64,000 nucleotides of DNA from Glandiceps talaboti. Its lineage: Eukaryota; Hemichordata; Enteropneusta; Spengelidae. The notes beneath the pieces were generated by a model. That model worked only from the letters and a program-made list of their open reading frames with translations. It had not been told where the DNA came from and did not search any database. Of the stretch, positions 12,279 to 25,600 are shown one piece after another (position 1 is the stretch's first letter; every line of letters starts with the position of its first letter). Position numbers and translations under genes: made by a program. The DNA lies in the NCBI RefSeq assembly GCF_964340395.1, contig NC_135554.1, positions 9,130,475-9,194,474 of the forward strand, written 5' to 3'.

Positions 12279-14215
12279 CGTATTCGTAAGAGCAAATGTA
12301 TTATTGCCATTGGTTGCAAGTAAATGCGTTAGTGACATCACTGCTGATGGGTATGACGCACAGCGTCACATGTTGAGTGGTCAGTTCAGTTTATTTGTTT
12401 CGCATTTGTTTGGTTATCAGTTTATAAAATCACATTTTCCTCGCGAAGAATAAAAAAATCAAAATCATGAATTAAAGTGGAACACAGTTCCAGGAAATAC
12501 AGTCATCGCCTTCTACAGTGAGTTTTATCTGCAGACAGAGTCACTTCTTCACATTACTTCACTCGAATTACCAAGAAAATATGTGGTAAAAACTTGTTCG
12601 TGTCGAGTTATATCATTGTCACCTAGGAGTTGTGAAATTAACTCCCATTGTCTGACCTGCTCAATCAGCATTGCCACACAATGGAATGGGGGGGGGGGGG
12701 GGCAACTTATCAAGGAAACAGCTGTTTAGATTGTTTGTCACTCAATTTATGTGAACAACCCAAACCCGAGAAACTCGGAATGTTTAGATTTTGGTGATTA
12801 CTTGTCAATGACTCGCCTCTAGATCTCCACACTAAAAGATACAGTCAGTCATACCAGCAAAAATTGGGCTCATGCCCATGGAGTCATAACTATTTTTTTG
12901 TGAGAATAGAATTTCATAGCGTACATTGATTATGTTTAAAAGAATATTGATGGCTGATTTTTTTTATGGGTAATGATATGGGGAGATGCTGGTGGGTAAG
13001 TGTCCTTTACCCTAAATACCAGTACCTGCATAAATTAAAAGACAACAGAAATGTACACATAGTTCATTGTCTTAGTATTGATCTCATATATGCACCAAGA
13101 TACTTTGTTGCCTTTGCTTAGACAATGGTAAAAAGGTAAACATATACTGTAGGTCAGCATGAGAGGGTGTCATCTGGAACCAGGTAGTGTTCACATTGAC
13201 TTTTTACTCTAGGACAAGACCAGGCTGTAGCCTAAACCAGCTTCTCACCTTGGACAAAATCGTATGCGTCCCAGGACAATTAACTGTTCACACTTGTTTT
13301 GTTTTTTTGGACCAGGGCCTGGCCATACACAAAATATTAAATGTGAACAGCCTAATTAATGTTCCACAATATCCAGGTGACAATACTGGTCCATGGTACA
13401 GACTGTTCACTCTCTAGAACTCACGTTGCAAGGCAATCACTTTATTACCAGGGCTTGTCTCTCCTTTTAATTTCCTTGTGTACGAAATTAATTGAAACAC
13501 TTTGGTGACCTGGCATGGTATTATTGTCCTCAAAATAATTGCAATCGTATGTAGACTAGTGTGTAAGCTATAATGTTAAAAATTACAAAGCCTATGACCA
13601 ATTGACAGTTTTTCATAACATTGAAATGGATTTTTTTATTAGCCATGGCAATAGTTTATGCATTGATGCTATTTCATTGTATATTAAGTACGTTGAGTTA
13701 ATTAGGCTGTTGATATTACTAAAAATCCTGGCCGTGGCCTGGTCCCAGGAAACAAATTAATCCAGAATTAACTTTTGGTATGTGTTCACATCAACTATTT
13801 TATGTGACAATGGCACTTCATAGTGTACATTAATTATGTTGAAGAGAATATACATGGGTTGACTGGTTATGGGTAATAATATGGCAAGACAGTAGTCGGA
13901 CTGTATAGTAACTAAGTAACTGTTTTCATTATGACCCTTGTACCATGCATTTCAAAACCATGATATGGTTCCTTCCTCAGTCACTTGATTGTATTACCAA
14001 TAATGTTTATGATTCTCTATAGAGAATAGATCCATGATCAGAACAATACCTATGTGGTAATCCTCTTTGTTGCCTTCACTTAGACAATGGAAACAAAGTC
14101 AACATGTACTGTAGGTAGCATGCGAGGGCGTCATCTGGGACAAGGTATGCGTTCACATTGGCTTTTTTGCTCTAGGACAAGACCAGGCCAGTGCCAAACC
14201 AGGGCTATAGAATAC
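12279..14215. repeat. Gene-free region with two direct copies of a ~370-bp repeat
   Basis: The segment ~12890-13260 recurs in the same order at ~13790-14200. Shared landmarks are 'ttcatag(c/t)gtacatt(g/a)attatgtt', 'atgggtaat(g/a)atatgg', 'gtcatctgg(g/a)a', 'gttcacattg(a/g)cttttt' and 'ctaggacaagaccagg'. The copies are clearly diverged. No coding potential was recognised in them or between them. Confidence 0.65.
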
Positions 14216-14395
14216 TTAGTAATGTTGTTGGGTAGTACATCCCAACCATTTAGAGTAAGATCAACTTGCAACTGACTTGCAGCACTTGGTATTTACAAAG
14301 TAAACTCTTTTGTCTGCCATGTGTCTTGTGAACAGGCTGTGATTTGATACTTTTGTAAGAGATACCACATATACAAATGTAGGCATTGTCATTTT

Positions 14396-14945
14396 TAGTC
14401 CCCGTCAGACAAAGTCCGGATTGGGGAGTTATGAATTGGGTTCCGTCCGTGTGTGCGTGTATCCGCACCCATTTCTCAGACATGGCTGGACCGATTCGTC
14501 TCAAACTTGGTACAAGGACAACAAAGTATGACGTACATATGCATGTAAATTAATTTTGTGATACGATCCAATATGTCTGACAGGCGGCCATTTTGTCACA
14601 ATTTCATTTGTCTGTCTGGAATATGTCCGGAGCCATTTCTCAGACATGGCTTTGCTGATTTGTCTCAAACTTGATACACTATGACATACGTTATACTTCC
14701 ATGGACATACATGCACGTCAATTTGTTTTGTGATACAATCCCATATGGCCGACAGGTGGCCATTTTGTGATTTGTTTGTTTTGCTTTCCAGAGCCATGGC
14801 TTGACTGATTTGTCTCAAACTCACTACAAGGACAACACACTACTGCATACATATGCACATCAATTTATTTTGTGATATGATCCAATATGGCCAACTTGCG
14901 GACATTTTGTTTGCACCACAACCTATCCGCCAAAAACACCCAAAT
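14396..14945. repeat. Dispersed ~125-bp-unit repeat (copy 1)
   Basis: It starts at 'agtccccgtcagacaaagtc', then holds about four tandem units with a conserved order: 'tctcaaact(t)ggtacaaggacaaca', 'tacatatgcatgtcaattt', 'gtgatacaatccaatatggc' and 'ggcggccattttgt'. Reverse-strand open frames at 14250-14824 come from this repeat. Other copies lie at 15770-16090, 16790-16950, 17890-18070 and 28650-29700. Confidence 0.8.
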
Positions 14946-15769
14946 GAACCTGCGGGACTATATCATTATACAATGTCTTGTTTGCTTATGATATGTGTTC
15001 CTTGTTTGCTTTTTGGCAGACTAGTTGATTAAATTAAATATTTGTAATTATTTATGACATTCCAGTTTAATGTTACTCATCATGGCAGCAGGCTTGTAAA
15101 TTATGAACAATAAATGTGCAGTAATTTTCTGATGACATGCATAGATTGCCATTTTTCAACTAAGTATACAATAATATAGCATTTTCTTGTTTTTCCTCTT
15201 GTTATCCACTCAGGATCTACACTGTCAGGTATGCCTAAGAGGTCAAAACTTCAAGATGGACATTATCAAGGCTGATGGAAGAATACAAAACCTTAAGAAA
15301 AGCCATGATGCTTTGGTGAATATCCATATTTCAAAAGATATGAAGTACCTAGAAGAAAATGCGATAATGACATTGTTGTGTGCCAAGTTAACATATGTTG
15401 GGGTACAATGTTTATTTTTTTCCATCAATCATGCACTTGTCAACATGCCCAAGAGGTTTAATTACATCGAGGTTATATTTCAAAGAGCGCTCGAAGATCA
15501 TAGAATTGCAATTGATGAGGAAGATGAGGAGACAAAAGAGGGCACAAGTTTTATCCATCAGATATCAGGAGAAAAGATGCTCTGTCTATTTCTGAAGAGG
15601 CATTTGCAGCTGTTGCCCTTCATGAATGGATGGCCTGTCTTGCGTAAGTATTTATATTTTCTTTTCTTACTTTCTTACTTACGTTTGTAGCACATTCATA
15701 AAGAAAACACACCAACTTGTGTCTACAGACCTGCTGCAACCTTTGATATTTTTTTTTTTTTGGGGGGGG

Positions 15770-16090
15770 GGGGTTGGATTATAGATTGGGTTCTGTCCGT
15801 GTGTGTGGGTCCGACCAGAGTCATTCATGGACATTCATGGACCAATTATTTTCAATCTTAGTCTATGGATAATAAACGATGTCATACATAAGCACGTTAA
15901 TTTGTTTAGGGATATTATGCAATTTAGCCGATTAAGAGCCATTTTTGGGTCAAAAAATGTGAATTTTTGGTCAAAAATCTTGATCTCCAAAACTACTGAG
16001 CAGATTGACCTGATATTTGGTAGGAATATTCTCAGAATTGTTCTTCTGCAACATTTGGCCCTAGCAACAGTGACCATGCCCATAGCAACA
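15770..16090. repeat. Dispersed repeat fragment inside an intron
   Basis: It contains 'agattgggttctgtccg', 'catacataagcacgttaatttg', 'aaactactgagcagattg' and 'gcaacagtgaccatgcccat'. It mixes landmarks of the ~125-bp-unit family with those of the TAGCACAAC family at 18181 and 58316. Confidence 0.6.
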
Positions 16091-16789
16091 ACTAAGTGGT
16101 AGTATGTTTTGGTCTAATAACAACATCATTAGGTAGGCAAGTGAGTAAACATTCAAAAAATGTTTGCAAGTACAACCTTTGGGAATTTTTAAATAGGGGA
16201 TGTTTATTGTGCTTTGATTTTAAAAGGTGTAAATTTAAAATGTTAACAATTAACACAGGTATTAAGTTCAACTCATACAGGAACTTTCACCATGCGCTGA
16301 TTGTGCCATTACCTTACATTGTTGTGTTACACTTGAAAGCTCTATATCATTCTCTTAAATTGCAAACATAGGTGCCTTACAGAGGAGAGCTATATGAGGA
16401 AGTATGCACATTTTTCATTTTTCCTTTCCTCAATATGAGGGTATTTAATATAGTTGTACTGATTCTGTTTTTTCAGAAACCATTCTTGGGTTAGCTTCAG
16501 AGGTTTTTCAGAAGCATACAATGATGTTGTGAGACAACTCAAAGGAGACGGCATAATGAAAGACTTCTTACAAAATAAAGCTGAGCCCTCAACATCTGCA
16601 CAAATACGGTGTTGTTTCTGGTAAGTGAAATTGAACTTGTGTATTAATATATGGCAATTTCAGTTATTGTTCTTTTAACTCTTACGAAATCTTTCTGTGC
16701 AGCAGAGAAAACTTCAGGGGACTAACATATCTAGATTGTGTTCCTGCATCCATATTCTTTGTTCCTATACACAAACATTATCTTTTTAA

Positions 16790-16950
16790 TTCCCGCCAGA
16801 CGAAGTCCAGAATGGGGACTTATGGATTGGGTTCTGTCTATCTATTTATGCATCCATCCGTCAGTACTCAGATATGGATGTACCAATTTCTGAATTAACA
16901 TGTTACAAGGACAACAAACTATGGCATAGATCAGCATGTAATTTTTTATG
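16790..16950. repeat. Dispersed ~125-bp-unit repeat (short copy)
   Basis: 'cccgccagacgaagtccaga', 'tatggattgggttctgtc' and 'acaaggacaacaaactatggc' match the copy at 14396. Confidence 0.7.
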
Positions 16951-17889
16951 GTTGAGGTTTACCTGCCTTTTGCGCGTAAGTAGTCACAGACGAAGAGAAG
17001 TGAATGTACTTCATATGTTTGGATGTGAATGACAGTGACATGGCTGATTTCATCACTTTGAAATTTTGAAATGCTTTTAATGAATGATTTCTTTTTTATG
17101 ATGATAAAGATAACTTTTATCATGGCAGTGACAATGATACCTGTAATACTGCGTAGGAGTGCCATTGCAGTACCTTTAAAATCAAACCAACCAAGAATCA
17201 GGTTTCAAATCATGTATGCAATACAGAACAACTTTTTATGACACTCATACAGAAAATTAAGGTTACACAAAAAGAATGCAACAAATGGCTTAATTGTATT
17301 GTATGAATACACTAATATTAAACATAAAGTATTACAAAGTTTTTACTTTTATGATGCAATTAAAAGAAATACTCTAATCCAATATACTTATTTTAAATGG
17401 AACTTCCATTAATAAAACATGTGACAACTTCAGTTGTATCTGTGCTACAGAAAAATTGAACTGTGTTAAACTATTACACTGGTTTGAGCTATGACAAAAG
17501 TCTCCTTACTATGTTGACGTCAACAATTATTGTTACTGTATGCATCCATTTTCTTGTAGCCCATCAATTCTAAAATCACAAAACTTCTTGTATGTTAAAA
17601 CGTTATGTTTGTATAATTACAGGTTCACAAATACAGTTACAGAAAAAAGCTGTGTCAGATATGTTTTTCAATGGGGAATTGGCATATGAAATCATAACAG
17701 CGAAAGCAGAAGAACAGTATCTTTTCATCCAGTCAAGTGACAGGGAAAAGCATATGGAAAAGATAATATCTACCATTGCACATGGCATGTACAGCCAAGA
17801 TTGTCATGGCGATTGCCATGTATGTTAATTGTAAAGTCTGCTTATCAGATGCACTAATGAACAATGTAGTACAAATTATTTTAGCCGGA

Positions 17890-18070
17890 GCTGTTTCTTG
17901 GAGATGCCTGGACCAATTTTTATTCAAACTTAGTACAGGGGCAACATACTATGGCATACATATGCACGTCAATTTGTTTCTTGATATTATCCAATATGGC
18001 CGCCTAGCAGCCATTTTGTTTGTGATTTTTCCGTGTCCAAAGCCATAACTCAGACATGCTTGAACAGGTC
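17890..18070. repeat. Dispersed ~125-bp-unit repeat (short copy)
   Basis: One unit with 'actatggcatacatatgcac', 'caatatggccgcctagc' and 'agccattttgtttgtg'. Confidence 0.75.
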
Positions 18071-18182
18071 CCCCCCCTACCCCAATTGAGGAGCTCATTA
18101 GTGGTTAACTTGTGCATTATGTGTGATTTAGGTGAGGGGTGGGGTGGGAACAATACTTTTTTGGTCTTGTTGGCAGATTTTT

Positions 18183-18930
18183 TTTAGCACAATTGAACTA
18201 GGTTCAGTAGTGCTATAGGCCAGTAGTGTCTGTGTGTGTGTGTTTGTACGACTCAAAAACTGCCAGCCCCTACTGTTTTGAAGGGACATATACTTGTGAT
18301 GTCTAGTTGGGAAATTATTCAAATGAAAATGTTCGCGTCACAGGTGTGTGGTTTTGGTCAAACGTGATTTTTGGTAAGAAGAAAACTAAAACTCAGAAAC
18401 TACTCGGCAGTCTGGTCTGAAATTTGGTGGGAATGTTCTCAAGAGGGTGTAAATTAAGACTTGTTCGTGACATTATGATTTCACCAATATACAAATATAG
18501 AAACTGGGGCTAAAATCTGTCTTTTTGGTAAAAAAAACTTCTATTACAAACTTGGAAGTTCTTGGACTGGAACTTGGTGAGATGCTACTAGACTTATTTT
18601 GCAGATGTTCAAACCTTTTGACTATTAAAATTGGCCCAATCAACCATGGCAACAGCCAAATGGCATTATGTTTTAGTGAAATAACATCACTTTGTAGACA
18701 AATGAGTAAACATTTTAAAAATCTATGCAAATACTTCTACCAACCTGACCACACCCATAATAACAGTCAAATGATTTGCAAAGATTACAATAGGGTAGAT
18801 AGGCAACTTCTTGGTCGTTTAGCAAATTAACATGTATACCTAGCATGGCTCACCATGTGAAATGTTTTGAAAACAGTACAGTTGTACCTCAGTGCCATTG
18901 GAGCTATTTTTATTTCTCTTAGCTATCATG
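18183..18930. mobile_element. TAGCACAAC-family repeat, shorter copy
   Basis: It opens 'tagcacaattgaactaggtt' and 'cagtagtgctata', passes through a short TG run, then 'gactcaaaaactgcc', 'ctagttgggaaattattcaaat', 'gaaactactcggcag' and 'aacttggtgagatg'. It closes 'cagttgtacctcagtgccat'. The same landmarks in the same order make up 58316-59728. The ends carry a short inverted TAGCACAAC/GTTGTGCTA motif in the longer copy. Confidence 0.7.
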
Positions 18931-20376
18931 TTATGTTTTACATGCTATTAAAATTTGAGTTTCATGTGACACAAATTGCTACCACAATATGTAATTGTAA
19001 TGTACTCCCACATTAAAGTCTTGGCATATTTATTGATAATGTTATATCCAACCACTTTTAGCTTTCGTAGCGTTTGTATTTAAGGCTGGAAAAGGCTACT
19101 TGTCTATTCAAGATTATGCCAGCATTTCTTTTCTGTTTACCTTTTTTATATTATTACTAAACTTTTCTGTGGTTTAATGCACCTAGGTGTAAGCCATGAC
19201 ATTTTTACATTAGGTTTACTGTTTTTATATTTGGTGTCATGTACTTTGTTTCCTTCTGGGAAAAATATATTTTACCTGTGATATGTCACTCACTTCTGAG
19301 AGAGGAACAATTGGACTTAACAGGCTGTTATAGTAGTGTTTCATATATATGATTCCTGAGAAACATATCAGTTGTGAAAAGTTAACCATTTCTTCCAAAT
19401 GATTTGAGGAAGACATTTTCCATTAATATTGAAAAGTAGCTGGCTTATTTATGACTGTAGATCTTATTTCTTGTACACATCTTGAGATATATAAAACTCC
19501 ATTGTTTACACATCTGTAATTTTGTATTGATTTTAAATTTTCTAATAAAAATTGCTGTAAAGCTCAAAAAATAACACCATTGTCTGATGTTCTAATTATT
19601 TTCAAAACTGCACCCTTTCCTCACCCCTTGACAATATCCATGAATACACATACAATGTACAGTGAAGTGAGACCCTGCATTGCACAAATGCATTATTGTG
19701 TACAAATGTTTCCAATTTGTAAAGTATGTGTTATAGGGATGGTAAAGTGTCTGTCTCTGTGCTATCAACTTAATAAAAAAAACTATGCCAATTGCTTTGA
19801 TGTTTGGCTGTAGATGAACTTTGTTAAAGGTCAATTATGTGGGCTAGCATGGCAACCACAGACGAATAAGGGAAAGGGATATATGTGGATTAATAGGTGT
19901 CACATAACGTTTTTCTGTTATGGGTTCATTATATATACCATTCATTACTTGTAGGTGACGGCTAAAAAGTGTAGTGTTAAATTAACTATTAATACATCAT
20001 TAATAATATGTATAATATTAATTACATATATGTACCTGGGCTGAAAAGTGCCCCTATTGACAAGTCCCACAAACGGTTTACAACACACACACACACACAC
20101 ATATATATATTTTTTTTCATAGGGTTTTTACCAAAGTGGAATATGTACGACAGTTCCATTTAATTCACAGGTATCAAACATTTTTTTATAAACTTGACGC
20201 ATAATTAAATAATCACCAGCTTTTCTATTACTCATCAAAAGCAAGGGTAAAATGAAGCTCATCGAGTGTCCGTGGTGTATACTTTGTGGAATAATGTATT
20301 CTAGGTCGTGTTGCATACGTTGTATGTATGCATGTATGTATGTATGTATGTATGTATGTATGTATGTATATGTGTG

Positions 20377-20426
<50 letters not shown>

Positions 20427-20950
20427 TATTGTACACTTGCATGTACTGTCTGTTGTTGGTTGGCTAATATTTCTTGTATCGAGCTGTAGCTATGGAACTA
20501 TGATGTTTCTAAAGGCGTTGGAGAAAGCAGGTAGGTATGGGGGGGGGGGGGTAGCTCCAGACTTTAAGTATTTTCTGTATGTGCGTCACTTCTACGGTGT
20601 ACGCTATTAGTTAAAATAATACTTTCGGTTGGTAAATATTAGCTAAATGTTTATATTGCGAGACGCTGGTGAATCTAAAGTTTGGCATTATTTGCATGTG
20701 ATCCATATACAGTAGGTTTCGAAACCATGGTGTGGTTCCTTCCTAAATCATTTAACAATATTTACCATAATGTTAATTCATGATAATAATATTAATAATT
20801 ATAATAATAATAATAATAAGTTTTCGATGTTGTTTATGTTTCTGACATGTGTGCGTGTAGTAACAATACCGAAATTTCAATGTTTAAACCCGATGTCTTG
20901 TGTTGATTCTGACTATTCATGTTGTTCGTGTTTTTGTAACTAGTGTGTCA
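18931..20950. other. Gene-free region with microsatellites
   Basis: AT-rich sequence. It holds an AC run (20082-20110), a GTAT run joined to a GTT run (20320-20425) and a G tract (20539-20550). Open frames at 19580-19834 on both strands and those over the GTT run have no recognisable domain. Confidence 0.6.
20320..20425. repeat. (GTAT)n(GTT)n microsatellite
   Basis: A GTAT array passes into a GTT array through a short TG bridge. Both strands give homopolymer open frames that are not genes. Confidence 0.97.
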
Positions 20951-20959
20951 CAAAGATTT

Positions 20960-22480
20960 GTGTTTCGTTTTTAGGCTATTGGTGATTTTTCAGGGAACAA
21001 CTATTCGATTCTTTTACATGATTTCACATATTTTGGTTGCCAATTTTAGGTCTTTTGTGTTGATGAATGGGTTGTATGTTGTTATGAACAAATCTTTTGT
21101 TTTCACACATGCTTTTCATTGCAGGATTTTTTTGAAGATAAATATTTCTGGCTTTGTGATTGACTTCGTACATAACTTGCGTGATTTTGTTCTAAAACAG
21201 TTCATATCCACATCGTTGTAGATTGTTTGCGAAATCTTTTAATTTGTTGACAAAATCCCCTGTGTTGATACAGTTACGGACGTCGCCATCTAAGGCTTTC
21301 ACCTTTAGAGAACTCTTTAAACGTATCTATCGGGTGACGATCGATACTCTTTATGGAAGACCTGAAATATGTCAGTTAATTTTGTATTGGTTTGTGTCAA
21401 GTATCCTTCCTTTGTTGTATCTCCGATCTTTGTAAACTTGTCGATCCAAGTACGTTGTTTCCTGTTAGGGGTAGACCATTTGATATCCGGGGGGGGGGGA
21501 TTGGTGGAGAGTTATTATATTTTTTCCCACCTGCTTGCCTGTGAATTATCTTTTTCTCCTTCGTCTATGCTGGCAATTTTTTTTTCTTTCCTTCTTTGAG
21601 ATATCCGGATTTTTTACACCTATGTTGAACACCAACTTTTGTTGCCACAATTTTCTGTTTGGTTTTCGCACAGGGTGATAAGGAGAGTAAAAAGATGCTG
21701 TTCTATCACACACAGATTATATTTAGTAAACTACATATTTCAATACATGTTTGATTTTCAATTAAATAAACATCGTTGACAGTTTTTATATATGCCGTGG
21801 TATGATGACACACTGAAAATGCAAATCGGAAACTTGATTTGTGAACTTAAACATCATTTGTGAACTTAAACTAGTGTGGTAGCTACGTAATACATGTATA
21901 TGTATAATTTTATGTATAGTTATGTTTGAACCTTACATGAAGTAATATTTAAAAAAATTATGAAAGAAATAGTGACAAGAACAAATATATATATGTACCA
22001 CAGGCCAACGAAACTGACTGGTCCCTGACATGTGTTTGAAAATGTTAGTCATGATCTGACAAGTGTCCTATTTGGAGAGGTACTAGCAGGTTGAACTGTA
22101 CACTCGAATTTGTGCATCATTTCCCTGCCAAGACATTTTTTCCCCTCACCCACCCAGATCCGGATTTTTTTCAAGACACTCCATTTGGCATCTGTTTTTC
22201 CCCCCGAAATCTTCCAAGTCCTCCTCAGGATATCAAATGATCCACCCCTTACGAACTTTAAAACGAAAACTTAAAAGTTCAGTGTAAATCGTTATTAATT
22301 TTGACCCACACTTTAAAGTTATCTTTTGTTTCGTCCAATAGCATAACAATATCATCTCTGAAAAGGTCCAAGAATATAATATTCTTATTGTGTGGTTCGA
22401 GTATTCTTTGCTCAAATTCATCGAATGTAATGTCAGCTATACCATGATGCCACTGAACCCATACTACAACCATAGATATA
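20960..22480 (-). pseudogene. Decayed Penelope/GIY-YIG-type reverse transcriptase relic
   Basis: Reverse-strand fragments appear in retroelement order. At 22473-22240 are GIADITFDEFEQRILEP, the catalytic-type FRDDIVMLL and DNFKVWVKINNDLH. After a ~700-base break, 21500-21380 gives KWSTPNRKQRTWIDKF and TQTNTKLTDIFQ. Then, with frame changes, come FKEFSKGESLRWRR, GDFVNKLKDFANNLQRCGYE and VNHKARNIYLQK (~21330-21130). The RLRR-NC...RGY-type block after an RDD box is typical of elements that encode a GIY-YIG nuclease at the C-terminus. Stops and frameshifts show it is dead. The clade is inferred. Confidence 0.5.
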
Positions 22481-22605
22481 TACTTCTAGAATTCTCCATT
22501 GAATTCAAATGTATTTTTGTAGGACTAGTTTTAATATCTTTACCACATATGTTGGTGGAGGCTTTTTGATTCTGTGTTGGTGTACTTTCGGTCTCCGGGT
22601 AAAAC

Positions 22606-25600
22606 AATATTCCGCTACCCTCCGCTACCTTGAAACGCATGTTTCAAGTCCTCCATAATAGTTCCAGTTCCAAAGAGAAGGAAAATATCATGTTTGAACG
22701 ATTATCATGACCTGTAGCTCTAACTTCCGTAATCATGAAGGTCTAAGATACCTTAAATCTGCTACCGAGCCATTTCTTGACCCATTCCAGTTTGCATATC
22801 GAGCGAACAGGTCAGTTGATGACGCTGTTGCTCTTGGTTTACACTTTGTTCTACAACATCTAGAATCACCTGGTACATATGCACGTATTCTTTTCATAGA
22901 TTATAGTTCAGCATTTAATACGATCGTTCCAAAGCAATTGTTTGAGAAGCTCAAATCATTCGATTTTAATACGTCCCTGTGTTTTTGGCTTTTGGACTTT
23001 TTGTTGAATAGGCCACAGACCATTAGGCTTGGGGATAAAACATCATATTCCATCACTCTTAGTACTGGCGCACCTCAAGGTTGTGTCCTATCACCGTTGT
23101 TATATTCCTTGTTTACCAACGATTGTGTCTCCCATAATGAGTCTGTAAAACTCGTAAAATTTGCAGATGACACTACAGTTATTGGGCTGATTAAAAATGG
23201 CAACGAAGTCATCTACCGTTCCGAGGTGGCCTGGCTAGTTGACTGGTGCTCAAATAATAACCTTGAGCTGAATATTAAGAAAACAAAGGAAATGCTCATC
23301 GACTTTCGCAGAAAACCAGGTTTAATTGCCCCACTTAAAATCAATGATCAACATGTTGACCAGGTGGAATCGTTTACCTTCATAGGTTCAATAATACAAA
23401 TACATTGAGATGGGATACCCACATACACGCAATTTTGGTAAAGGCACAACAACGTTTGTTTTTCCTGAGGCAACTTAAGAAATTTGGGTTAAGTAAACAT
23501 ATTCTCATTCGTTTTTACAGAGCAATCATTGAGAGTATTATTACATTTTCTATTACTGTCTGGTACGGTAATGCGACACAGAAGGATAGAATTAGTCTTG
23601 AAAGAATAGCTAAGACCGCTTCAAGAATAATCGGGTGCGAGGTTCCATCGGATGATTCTGTTTATGCTGGTCGCCTTGTACGGAGATCCGACACGATTAT
23701 AAAGGATACAACACACCCGGCGCATCACTTTTACGAACTCCTTCCCTCAGGGAAACGTTTTTTTTTTACACAGTTTCTTTCCAAAAGCAGTTCAAAACTG
23801 TCGCATTTGAATGTAGCGTTTTAAGATTGTATTTTTGTGTCGTAATACTGCATTTTTATCAGTCGTTTGTGATTTTATGGTGCTTTTGTGGTGTCTTTTT
23901 CTGTATTTGAGTGTTTTTTTGAGCAACGCCAAGGCACATTCCTCTCGATTCTATCGATTGGCAATAAAGAATATTATTATTATATTATTATTATTACCTT
24001 CCGCTACCTACGCTACCACATTTCAGTGCTTTTGCTGAAAAAAAATCGCTTCCTTCGCTACCAAATCTCAGTGCTTTTGCCGGAAAAAAAATCGCTACCC
24101 TCCGCTACCTACCGCTACCTTCGCTAACACATTTCAATACTTTTGCTGGAAAAAAAATCCGCTACCCTCCGCTACCTACCGCTACCTTCGCTACCACATT
24201 TCAATCCTTTTGCTGGAAAAAAATCCGCTACCTACCGCTACCTTCGCTACCATATTTCAATCCTTTTGCTGGAAAAAAATCCGCTACCCTCCGCTACCTA
24301 CCGCTACCTTCGCTACCACATTTCAATCCTTTTGCTGGAAAAAAAATCCGCTACCCTCCGCTACCTACCGCTACCTTCGCTACCAAATCTCAGCGCTTTT
24401 GCTGAAAAAAAAAATCCGCTACCCTCCGCTACCTTCGCTACCACATTTCAATCCTTTTGCTGGAAAAAAATCCGCTACCCTCCGCTACCTACCGCTACCT
24501 TCGCTACCACATTTCAATCCTTTTGCTGGAAAAAAATCCGCTACCCTCCGCTACCTACCGCTACCTTCGCTACCAAATCTCAGCGCTTTTGCTGAAAAAA
24601 AAATCCGCTACCCTCCGCTACCTACCGCTACCTTCGCTACCAAATCTCAGCGCTTTTGCTGAAAAAAAAAATCCGCTACCTACCGCTACCTTCGCTACCA
24701 CATTTCAATCCTTTTGCTGGAAAAAAAATCCGCTACCCTCCGCTACCTACCGCTACCTTCGCTACCACATTTCAATCCTTTTGCTGGAAAAAAATCCGCT
24801 ACCCTCCGCTACCTACCGCTACCTTCGCTACCACATTTCAATCCTTTTGCTGGAAAAAAATCCGCTACCCTCCGCTACCTACCGCTACCTTCGCTACCAC
24901 ATTTCAATCCTTTTGCTGGAAAAAAAATCCGCTACCCTCCGCTACCTACCGCTACCTTCGCTACCACATTTCAATCCTTTTGCTGGAAAAAAAATCCGCT
25001 ACCCTCCGCTACCTTCGCTACCAAATCTCAGCGCTTTTGCTGGGGAAAAAAATCCGCTACCAACCGCTACCTTCGCTACCACATTTCAATAATTTTGCTG
25101 GAAAAAAATCCGCTACCTTCGCTACCAAATCTCAGCGCTTTTGGTGGAAAAAAAATCCGCTACCCTCCGCTACCTACCGCTACCTTCGCTACCACATTTC
25201 TATATTTTTGCTGGAAAAAAAATCCGCTACCCTCCGCTACCTACCGCTACCTTCGCTACCACATTTCAATATTTTTGCTGGAAAAAAAATCCGCTACCCT
25301 CCGCTACCTACCGCTACCTTCGCTACCAAATCTCAGCGCTTTTGCTGAAAAAAAATAATCCGCTACCCTCCGCTACCTACCGCTACCTTCGCTACCAAAT
25401 CTCAGCACTTTTGCTGAAAAAAAAAAATTCGCTACCTACCGCTACCTTCGCTACCACATTTCAATCCTTTTGCTGGAAAAAAATCCGCTACCCTCCGCTA
25501 CCTACCGCTACCTTCGCTACCAAATCTCAGCGCTTTTGCTGAAAAAAAAAATTCGCTACCCTCCGCTACCTTCGCTACCACATTTCAGTGCTTTTGCTGG

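Larger units (their letters stand above)
15214..17830 (+). pseudogene. Unrecognised multi-exon gene or pseudogene
   Basis: Exon 15214-15643 has a clear CAG acceptor and GTAAGT donor. Its first part reads one frame (including SKDMKYLEENAIMTLLCAKL and YIEVIFQRALEDHRIAIDEE); the end is sensible only in the +1 frame (ALSISEEAFAAVALHEWMAC), which implies a frameshift near 15540. The +1 frame joins exon 16477-16620 in exact phase (NHSWVSFRGFSEAYNDVVRQ ... MKDFLQNKAEPST), and that exon has a GTAAGT donor. A third block, 17623-17830, is open in one frame (AVSDMFFNGELAYEIITAKA) but does not join in phase. No family was recognised. Real splice sites with broken frames fit a recent pseudogene; an assembly indel would also explain them. 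Confidence 0.45.

Noticed and set aside
14250-14824. Two reverse-strand frames with similar RQISQAM-type segments
   Set aside because: The similarity between them comes from the ~125-bp dispersed repeat they overlap.
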